A DNA stretch of 64,000 nt from Oscillospiraceae bacterium (GTDB lineage: Bacteria; Bacillota; Clostridia; Oscillospirales; Oscillospiraceae): positions 1-64,000 of the forward strand of contig CACYHB010000020.1 in NCBI GenBank assembly GCA_902774015.1, given 5' to 3'. The stretch's first letter is position 1. Every line of letters starts with the position of its first letter. Below the pieces are notes generated by a model that saw only the letters and a program-made list of their open reading frames with translations, was not told the DNA's origin and made no database searches. Shown in pieces: positions 57,914 to 64,000 of this stretch. A program made the position numbers and the translations under genes.

Positions 57914-59347
57914 ATGAGAGATTTTATGGATAAGGATTTCCTGCTGGAGACCGGGACGGCAAAGCATCTGTTCCACGACTTCGCGGAGCATATGCCCCTG
58001 GTGGACTACCACTGCCACATCTCTCCCCGGGAGATCTATGAAAACCGCCGCTTCAACAACCTGACCGAGGTATGGCTGGGCGGCAAGAACCCCGACGGCA
58101 GCTATTTCGGCGACCACTACAAGTGGCGCGTCATGCGCTCCAACGGCGTCCCCGAGGACTACATCACCGGCGACCGGCCAGCTTACGAGCGCTATCTCAA
58201 GTTCGTCGAGGCGCTGCAGATGGCCATCGGCAACCCCATGTACCACTGGTGCAACCTGGAGCTGCGGCAGTTTTTCGGCTTTACCAAGCCCCTGACCCCG
58301 GAGACGGCGAAGGAAGCCTGGGATTTCTGCAATGACAAGCTGCAGAACGACCCCGGCCTGACCGTGCGCGGCATCATCGCCAAGGCCAACGTCGCCATGG
58401 TCGGCACCACCGACGATCCCATCGACTCTCTGGAGTGGCACAAGAAGATCGCCGAGGATCCCACCATCACGGTCAAAGTCTGCCCCTCCTTCCGGCCCGA
58501 CAAGGCCATCAACGTCTCCAAGCCCGGCTTTGCCGACTATATCGGCAAGCTCGCCGCGAGCGTGGGCAAGGAGAAGCTGGAGAGCGCCGACGCCGTCAAG
58601 GCCGCGCTGATCGAGCGCCTGGAGTTCTTCGCCGCGATGGGCTGCCGCGCCAGCGACCACGGCCTGGACTACATCCCCTTCCGTCCCGCCTCCGATGAGG
58701 AGGTCAACGCGATCTACGCGCGCGCCATGGCCGGCGAATGCCTGAGCGTGGAGGACGCGGAGAAGTATCAGACCGCGATCCTGCTGTGCCTGGGCCGCGC
58801 CTACCACCGCCTCGGCATCGCCATGCAGCTGCACTACTCCTGCCTGCGCGGCGTGAACACCCGCATGAACCGTCGTCTCGGACCCGACACCGGCTTTGAC
58901 ATGATCGCCCAGAACACCTGCGGCGGCGACATCGCGGCGTTCCTGGCCGCGCTGGACGAGACCGGCGAGTGCCCCAAGACCATCCTATACTCCCTCAATC
59001 CCGCCGACAATGAGCAGCTCGGCACGCTGATCGGCTGCTTCCAGTCCGACGAGGTGCCCGGCAAGATCCAGCACGGCTCCGCCTGGTGGTTCAACGACAC
59101 CAAATCCGGCATGGAGGCGCAGATGAAGTCCCTGGCAAACCTCGGCCTGCTCGGCAACTTCGTCGGCATGCTGACCGACTCCCGCTCCTTCCTGAGCTAT
59201 GCGCGGCACGACTACTTCCGCCGCATCTTCTGCAACCTGGTGGGCAACTGGGTGGAAAACGGCGAATACCCCAACGCCGACGCCGCGCTCCGGCGCATCG
59301 TCGAGGGTGTGAGCTACAAGAACGCCGAAAGATATTTTAATCTCTGA
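57914..59347 (+). CDS. uxaC: Uronate isomerase
   Basis: The 477-residue amidohydrolase-fold enzyme isomerises D-glucuronate to D-fructuronate and D-galacturonate to D-tagaturonate. Metal ligands are in VDYHCHISPREI; family blocks WKWRVMRSNG-like (HYKWRVMRSNG), TTDDPIDSLEWH, DHGLDYIPF and WWFNDTKSGMEAQM are present. An ATG at 57926 is also possible. It serves both hexuronate branches. Confidence 0.97.
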   Translation: MRDFMDKDFLLETGTAKHLFHDFAEHMPLVDYHCHISPREIYENRRFNNLTEVWLGGKNPDGSYFGDHYKWRVMRSNGVPEDYITGDRPAYERYLKFVEALQMAIGNPMYHWCNLELRQFFGFTKPLTPETAKEAWDFCNDKLQNDPGLTVRGIIAKANVAMVGTTDDPIDSLEWHKKIAEDPTITVKVCPSFRPDKAINVSKPGFADYIGKLAASVGKEKLESADAVKAALIERLEFFAAMGCRASDHGLDYIPFRPASDEEVNAIYARAMAGECLSVEDAEKYQTAILLCLGRAYHRLGIAMQLHYSCLRGVNTRMNRRLGPDTGFDMIAQNTCGGDIAAFLAALDETGECPKTILYSLNPADNEQLGTLIGCFQSDEVPGKIQHGSAWWFNDTKSGMEAQMKSLANLGLLGNFVGMLTDSRSFLSYARHDYFRRIFCNLVGNWVENGEYPNADAALRRIVEGVSYKNAERYFNL

Positions 59348-59362
59348 AAAGAGGGAATCATC

Positions 59363-60817
59363 ATGGACAGATTAAGCTTTGAGACCCTGGAAAAGCAGGG
59401 CTATACCGGGTATCTGCTGAAGGACGCCCCCGAGAAGATCGTGCAGTTCGGCGAGGGCAACTTCCTGCGCGCCTTTGCCGACCACTTCATCGACGAGATG
59501 AACGAGAAGGCCGGCTTCAACGCCAAGGTCGTGCTGGTTCAGCCCCGCGGCGGCCATCCCGAGGCGGCCGACCGCTTCGGCGAGCAGGACGGGCTCTATA
59601 CCCTGATCCTGCGCGGCCGGGAAAACGGCGAGCCTGTGGAGCACACCCGCGTCATCTCCGCGGCCTCCCGCTGCCTGGACCCCAAGCGCGACTGGGCAAA
59701 GCTCCTGGACTGCGCCCGCAATCCGGAGCTGCGCTTCGTGATCTCCAACACCACCGAGGCCGGCATTGCCTTCGACCCCGCCTGCAAGGCGGAGGATACG
59801 CCGCCCTCCGCCTTCCCCGCCAAGCTCACCCTTTTCCTGCATGAGCGCTGGAAGCTGGGCTATAAGGGCATCATCATCCTCTCCTGCGAGCTCATTGACC
59901 ACAACGGTCAGGAGCTGCACCGCTGCGTGCAGGAGTACGTGAAGCTCTGGGGCCTGGAGGACGACTTCGCCGCCTGGCTCGAGAAGGAGAACGTGTTCTG
60001 CTCCACGCTGGTGGACCGCATCGTCACCGGCGGCGCCAAGGGCGAGGCCCCCGCGCTCTGGGAGAAGTTCGGCTATGAGGATCAGCTCATCGACACCGGC
60101 GAGGTTTTTGCCGCCTGGGTCATTGAGGGACCCCAGTGGATCAAGGAGGAGTTCCCCTTTGAAAAGGCCGGTCTCCCCATCCAGGTCGTGGACGACGTGA
60201 CGCCCTACAAGCAGCGCAAGGTCCGCATCCTCAACGGCGCGCACACCTCCATGGTGCTGGGCGCCTACCTCGCGGGCAAGAACATCGTACGCGACTGCAT
60301 GCAGGACGCCGCCATCCGCAGCTATCTGGAAAAGACCATGTTCGAGGAGATCATCCCCACGCTGGATCTGCCGCGCGACGAGGTGGAGGGCTTCGCCGCC
60401 TCCGTCATCGACCGCTTCGATAACCCCTATATCGACCACCAGCTGCTGGACATCGCGCTCAACTCCGCCTCCAAGTGGAAAGCCCGCGTCATGCCCAGCC
60501 TGACCGAGTTTGTCAAGCGGCAGGGCAGACTGCCCAAGCGCCTCACCTTCTCCCTCGCCGCCTTTATCGCCTTCTATCACAAGGGCGAGCGCAGCGGCGA
60601 GAGCTATCCCGTGCGCGACGACCCCTGGGTGCTGGACTTCTTTGCCGCCCACAAGGACGACGACAGCGCCGCTCTGGCCAAAGCCGTCGTGAACGACGAG
60701 CGCCTCTGGGACGGCGCGCTGGCGGGCATCGAGGGACTGGAGGCCGCCGTCGCCGCCGCGCTCAGCCGCATCGACGAGGTCGGCATGTATGAAGCCATGA
60801 AGGAGTGCGCGGAATGA
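59363..60817 (+). CDS. uxaB: Tagaturonate reductase (altronate oxidoreductase)
   Basis: The 484-residue member of the mannitol dehydrogenase family reduces tagaturonate to altronate with NADH. The nucleotide-binding region VQFGEGNFLRAFADHFID, VISNTTEAGIAFDP and the RKVRILNGAHTSMVLGAYLAG region with its catalytic Lys are typical of UxaB. AGAGGGAA precedes the ATG. Its end overlaps uxaA by ATGA. Confidence 0.95.
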   Translation: MDRLSFETLEKQGYTGYLLKDAPEKIVQFGEGNFLRAFADHFIDEMNEKAGFNAKVVLVQPRGGHPEAADRFGEQDGLYTLILRGRENGEPVEHTRVISAASRCLDPKRDWAKLLDCARNPELRFVISNTTEAGIAFDPACKAEDTPPSAFPAKLTLFLHERWKLGYKGIIILSCELIDHNGQELHRCVQEYVKLWGLEDDFAAWLEKENVFCSTLVDRIVTGGAKGEAPALWEKFGYEDQLIDTGEVFAAWVIEGPQWIKEEFPFEKAGLPIQVVDDVTPYKQRKVRILNGAHTSMVLGAYLAGKNIVRDCMQDAAIRSYLEKTMFEEIIPTLDLPRDEVEGFAASVIDRFDNPYIDHQLLDIALNSASKWKARVMPSLTEFVKRQGRLPKRLTFSLAAFIAFYHKGERSGESYPVRDDPWVLDFFAAHKDDDSAALAKAVVNDERLWDGALAGIEGLEAAVAAALSRIDEVGMYEAMKECAE

Positions 60818-62292
60818 AGCTCATTCGCATCCATCCCGCCGACAACGTGGCGGTCGCCCTGAGCGACATCGCCGCGGGCGAGAGCCTGTTCGTCGACGGA
60901 CTCAGCATCACCGCCGCCGAGAACGTGGCACGGGGCCACAAGATCGCGCTGCGTGCGATCGCAGAGGGGGAGAGCGTCGTCAAGTACGGCAACCCCATCG
61001 GCGTCGCCAAAGCGGAGATCCCGGCGGGGGCCTGGGTGCACGTGCACAACGTGCGCACCGGCCTCTCGGAGACGGCAAGCTACGAATACTGCCACAGGAC
61101 CTATCCGCTGCCCGAGATGGCGCCCCGGAGCTTCCGGGGCTACCGGCGCGAGGACGGCCGGGCCGCCGTGAGAAACGAGCTGTGGATCGTGCCCACCGTG
61201 GGCTGCGTCAACAGCATCGCCGCCGCCCTGGTGCGGGAGAATCAGCACCTGGTCACCGGCAGCATCGACGGGCTCTATACCTTTGCTCACCCCTACGGCT
61301 GCAGCCAGATGGGCGACGATCACGCGCAGACCCGCAAGCTGCTGGCCGCGCTGGTGCGCCACCCCAACGCGGGCGGCGTGCTGGTGCTCTCCCTGGGCTG
61401 CGAAAACCTGACCCAGGAGCAGTTCAAGGCGGAGCTCGGCACGTGGGACGACAGACGCGTGAAGTTCCTGGTATGCCAGCAGTTTGAGGACGAGCTGGCC
61501 GAGGGCGCCAGGCTCCTGCAGGAGCTGGCCGCGTACGCCTCTCAATTCCAGCGCGAGGACATCCCGGCCTCGGAGCTTGTAGTCGGCATGAAGTGCGGCG
61601 GCTCCGACGGACTCTCCGGCATCACCGCGAACCCCGCCGTCGGCCGCTTCTCCGACCGGCTGGTGGCGCTTGGCGGCTCCACGGTGCTCACCGAGGTGCC
61701 CGAGATGTTCGGCGCGGAAAGCATCCTCTTCTCCCGCTGCCGGGACGAGGAGGTGTTCCAAAAGGCCGTACGCATGGTGGAGCGCTTTAAGGATTACTTC
61801 GTCTCCCACGGCCAGGTGGTCTACGAAAACCCCAGCCCCGGCAACAAGGCCGGCGGCATCACCACCCTGGAGGACAAGAGCTGCGGCTGTGTGCAGAAGG
61901 GCGGCAGCGCCCAGATCGTGGACGTGCTGGAGTATGCCGAGCCCGTCACGAAGAAGGGCCTCAACCTGCTCTCCGGCCCCGGCAACGACCTGGTCTCCGC
62001 CACCGACCTGACCGCCGCGGGCGCGCATATGATCCTCTTCACCACCGGGCGCGGCACGCCCTTCGGCGCCCCGGCTCCCACGGTGAAGATCTCCACCAAC
62101 TCCGCGCTCTACAACAAAAAGGGCAACTGGATCGACTTCAACGCCGGCTCCGTCGCCGAGGGCGAGAGCCTGGACGACGCGGGCGACCGGCTGCTGGACT
62201 ACGTGCTGCGCGTGGCCTCCGGCGAAAAGACCAAGGCCGAACGGCACGGCGCCAGGGAGATCGCGATCTTCAAGGACGGCGTCACTCTTTAA
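60814..62292 (+). CDS. uxaA: Altronate dehydratase
   Basis: The 492-residue protein has an N-terminal SAF domain (about 1-90, DNVAVALSDIAAGE) and a C-terminal UxaA/GarD dehydratase domain (TVGCVNSIA, HPYGCSQMGDDH, LSLGCENLTQEQ, MKCGGSDGLSGITANPAVG). It dehydrates altronate to KDG using iron. AAGGAG is eight bases upstream. It closes the galacturonate branch. Confidence 0.96.
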   Translation: MKLIRIHPADNVAVALSDIAAGESLFVDGLSITAAENVARGHKIALRAIAEGESVVKYGNPIGVAKAEIPAGAWVHVHNVRTGLSETASYEYCHRTYPLPEMAPRSFRGYRREDGRAAVRNELWIVPTVGCVNSIAAALVRENQHLVTGSIDGLYTFAHPYGCSQMGDDHAQTRKLLAALVRHPNAGGVLVLSLGCENLTQEQFKAELGTWDDRRVKFLVCQQFEDELAEGARLLQELAAYASQFQREDIPASELVVGMKCGGSDGLSGITANPAVGRFSDRLVALGGSTVLTEVPEMFGAESILFSRCRDEEVFQKAVRMVERFKDYFVSHGQVVYENPSPGNKAGGITTLEDKSCGCVQKGGSAQIVDVLEYAEPVTKKGLNLLSGPGNDLVSATDLTAAGAHMILFTTGRGTPFGAPAPTVKISTNSALYNKKGNWIDFNAGSVAEGESLDDAGDRLLDYVLRVASGEKTKAERHGAREIAIFKDGVTL

Positions 62293-62308
62293 TTGTTAGC
62301 GATCGCCT

Positions 62309-62421
62309 GCCTCCCCTGTGTAAGGGGAGGCGGCTGAGCGGAGCGAAGTCGGAGGGGTTGTGCAAATCGCAGGGACAACCCTTCAGTCACTTCGTGACAG
62401 CTCCCCTTGCACAGGGGAGCC
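62309..62421. mobile_element. MITE-like element with long inverted ends
   Basis: The ends GCCTCCCCTGTGTAAGGGGA (left) and the complement of GGCTCCCCTGTGCAAGGGGA (right) match over about 50 bp, each also forming its own small hairpin, and both run on to GGTTGT/ACAACC in the middle. The element is 113 bp and non-coding. This sequence type is widespread in gut Clostridia. Confidence 0.75.
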
Positions 62422-62446
62422 TATTTGAGTACTGGGAGGACAAGAC

Positions 62447-63751
62447 ATGGCACTGCATGTGATGGAGGAGGCCAACCGCTGTCTCGGCTGCAAGAAGCCC
62501 CGCTGCCGCGAGGGCTGCCCGATCCATACCAATATCCCGGAAGTCATCCGTCTCCTGAAAGATGGGAAACTGAACGAGGCGGGCTGGATGCTTTTTGAGA
62601 ACAACCCCCTCACCACGGTCTGCTCGCTGGTCTGCAACCACGAGAAGCAGTGCGAGGGACACTGCATCCGCGGCATCAAGGACGTGCCGGTGCATTTTTC
62701 GGTCATCGAAAACTACATCTCCACCACCTATGCCAACCAGATGGTCAAAGGCCCGGCGCCCGGCAACGGACGCAAGGTCGCCATCGTGGGCGCGGGTCCC
62801 GCCGGCCTCACCATCGCGGTGATCCTGGCGCGCTACGGCTACGGCGTCACGATCTTCGACAGCAAGGACAAGATCGGCGGCGTCATGCGCTACGGCATCC
62901 CCGATTTCCGTCTTCCCGACGCCGTGCTGGACGATTTTGCCTACCGGCATCTGGAACTCAAGGGCATTCAGTTCCGCCCCAACACCACCGTCGGCGGCGC
63001 CATCACCATTGACGACATGTTCCGCGACGGCTATCAGAGCGTGTTCGTGGGCGCGGGCCTGTGGAAGCCCCGCTCCCTGCACATCAAGGGCGAGAGCCTG
63101 GGCCACGTGGCCTTTGCCATCAACTATCTGGCTGCGCCCGGGGCGTTCCGCCTGGGTGAGCGGGTCATCGTCATCGGCTCCGGCAACTCCGCCATGGACT
63201 GCGCCCGCACCGCCATCCGCAACGGCGCGCACTACGTGACGGTGTTCAACCGCCGCGACAAGATCGCCGCCAGCCAGTACGAGTCCAGCTATGCCAGACT
63301 CGAGGGCGTGAACTTCGAGATGATGAAGACGCCCGTGGAGATCCTCGAGGACTGCGTGGTGTTCGCGGACAGCGAATATGACGAAGAGGGCAGGCTGCAC
63401 ACGATCCCCGGTTCGGAGAAGCGCTATCCCTGCACCGGCGTCATCGTCGCCGTCAGCCAGGAGCTGGGCAGCAGCATCATGAACAGCACCAGGGACATTC
63501 AAACCAAGTCCACCGGCCTGCTCATCGCCGATGAGGACGGCCGCACCTCCCGCCCCGGCGTTTTTGCCGCGGGAGACGCCGCCCACGGAGCCAGCACCGT
63601 GGTGGAGGCCGTTGCCAACGGCAAGCGTGTGGCCGAGGCCATGCATGCCTATATGCAGACCCTGCCGCCGCCGGAGCCCTCCGCCTATGCGGAAGCGCCG
63701 CTGGTGGAAGCGGTGGAGTCCTCCGTTCTGGCCGAACAGGTCATCAAGTGA
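62447..63751 (+). CDS. GltD-like FAD/NAD(P)H oxidoreductase
   Basis: The 434-residue protein resembles the small subunit of glutamate synthase and related NADPH-dependent transhydrogenase-like subunits. An N-terminal 4Fe-4S region has CLGCKKPRCREGC and CSLVCNHEKQCEGHC; the FAD site is VAIVGAGPAGLTIAV and the NAD(P) site VIVIGSGNSAMDC; GVFAAGDAAHGAST is the second FAD motif. No GltB or partner is adjacent. Free-standing forms serve as electron-transfer subunits; the partner is unknown. GGGAGG precedes the ATG. Confidence 0.9.
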   Translation: MALHVMEEANRCLGCKKPRCREGCPIHTNIPEVIRLLKDGKLNEAGWMLFENNPLTTVCSLVCNHEKQCEGHCIRGIKDVPVHFSVIENYISTTYANQMVKGPAPGNGRKVAIVGAGPAGLTIAVILARYGYGVTIFDSKDKIGGVMRYGIPDFRLPDAVLDDFAYRHLELKGIQFRPNTTVGGAITIDDMFRDGYQSVFVGAGLWKPRSLHIKGESLGHVAFAINYLAAPGAFRLGERVIVIGSGNSAMDCARTAIRNGAHYVTVFNRRDKIAASQYESSYARLEGVNFEMMKTPVEILEDCVVFADSEYDEEGRLHTIPGSEKRYPCTGVIVAVSQELGSSIMNSTRDIQTKSTGLLIADEDGRTSRPGVFAAGDAAHGASTVVEAVANGKRVAEAMHAYMQTLPPPEPSAYAEAPLVEAVESSVLAEQVIK

Positions 63752-63792
63752 AAAAAGCAAACGGGATCCCCCGATCGGGGGATCCCGTTTGC
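63751..63792 (-). terminator. Terminator of the histidine kinase operon
   Basis: A perfect 36-nt palindrome (half GCAAACGGGATCCCCCGA) is followed on the minus strand by six T. It also lies just after the oxidoreductase stop. Confidence 0.85.
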
Positions 63793-63835
63793 ATATCTGA
63801 TCCGACCTGTGCCGGGCTGCTTTCGGAACGCGTCC

Positions 63836-64000
63836 TCACAGCCGGACGGTGAACACGAGAGTGCTCTCTCCTTCCATGTCGGCGCGGATACTGCCCTTGT
63901 GCAGGCGCACGATGGCCGCCGCGGCGGCGAGACCGATGCCGAAGCCGCCGCTCTTTTGGCTGCGGGCGGCATCGGAGCGATAGAATCGGTCGAAAATGCG
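63836..64000 (-). CDS. Sensor histidine kinase, C-terminal part
   Basis: The minus strand encodes the last 54 residues of a HATPase_c domain, continuing beyond the window: [20 protein letters not shown] followed by [15 protein letters not shown]. The F-box-like RIFDRFYR and the G2 box GGFGIGL are diagnostic. The usual GLGL reads GFGIGL. The stop is at 63836-63838. The frame is incomplete at the window edge. Confidence 0.88.
   Translation of the reverse strand, partial: RIFDRFYRSDAARSQKSGGFGIGLAAAAAIVRLHKGSIRADMEGESTLVFTVRL

Overview
This window is a GC-rich stretch of chromosome from an anaerobic, spore-forming-lineage Firmicute, most likely class Clostridia (Oscillospirales-like). That placement is inferred from the gene content: spoIIID, sepF-divIVA-ileS-lspA-rluD synteny, hfq-miaA and mutL-mutS-miaB neighbourhoods, GHKL/LytTR two-component genes, an SPFH-Arc-DUF1648 cluster and ECF-type vitamin uptake. 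Strong AGGAGG ribosome binding sites and TTGACA/TATAAT promoters fit this. No rRNA, CRISPR array or prophage was seen.

Layout. 1-7.1 kb: a 58-aa double-glycine zinc-ribbon peptide, a DNA alkyltransferase, an MFS transporter, a lone ATP-cone protein, two translationally coupled double-glycine (GG) leader-type peptides followed by an RsbU/SpoIIE phosphatase, and a DUF218 membrane protein. 7.1-15.1 kb: uxuAB with its GntR regulator, an EamA transporter, a GH2 glycosidase and an esterase. 15.1-26.3 kb: a repeat-rich gap, MATE, then the minus-strand housekeeping block miaA-hfq-(HlyD-like)-yggS-sepF-divIVA-ileS-lspA-rluD. 26.3-33.8 kb: divergent mutL / miaB-mutS-CPBP-trmO. 33.8-39 kb: M28 peptidase, SPFH operon, second CPBP protease. 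39.1-41.4 kb: tRNA-Asp, tRNA-Thr and a short accessory island with a RAYT transposase, its REP palindromes and two AT-rich orphan genes. 41.4-44.5 kb: cysK-cysE behind a cysteine-rich leader peptide and attenuator, and a hydrolase. 44.5-50.3 kb: an AgrC/LytTR-like two-component system divergent from a domain-permuted membrane GH3. 50.7-53.4 kb: a lipoprotein, a cobalamin riboswitch with a transcobalamin-like DUF4430 protein and an ECF S component, and spoIIID. 53.8-62.3 kb: an AraC regulator and kdgA-kdgK-kdgK2-uxaC-uxaB-uxaA. 62.3-64 kb: a MITE-like element, a GltD-like oxidoreductase and the end of a histidine kinase.

How the genes work together. The two hexuronate loci together encode the complete isomerase pathway: UxaC converts glucuronate/galacturonate to fructuronate/tagaturonate; UxuB-UxuA and UxaB-UxaA both give 2-keto-3-deoxygluconate; KdgK and KdgA finish to pyruvate and glyceraldehyde-3-phosphate. 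No hexuronate transporter is recognised. GH2, GH3 and the esterase suggest a plant or host glycan diet. MiaA, MiaB and TrmO all act on tRNA A37.

The most notable items are: a predicted cysteine-responsive attenuator (6-Cys leader peptide, terminator and a nested competing antiterminator) before cysK-cysE; LytTR-type direct repeats exactly two helical turns apart just upstream of the permuted GH3 gene; the B12-riboswitch-controlled DUF4430/S-component pair; a RAYT gene that carries its own REP palindromes in frame; a matched pair of palindromic operators for the uxu regulator; and the GG-leader peptide/phosphatase operon.
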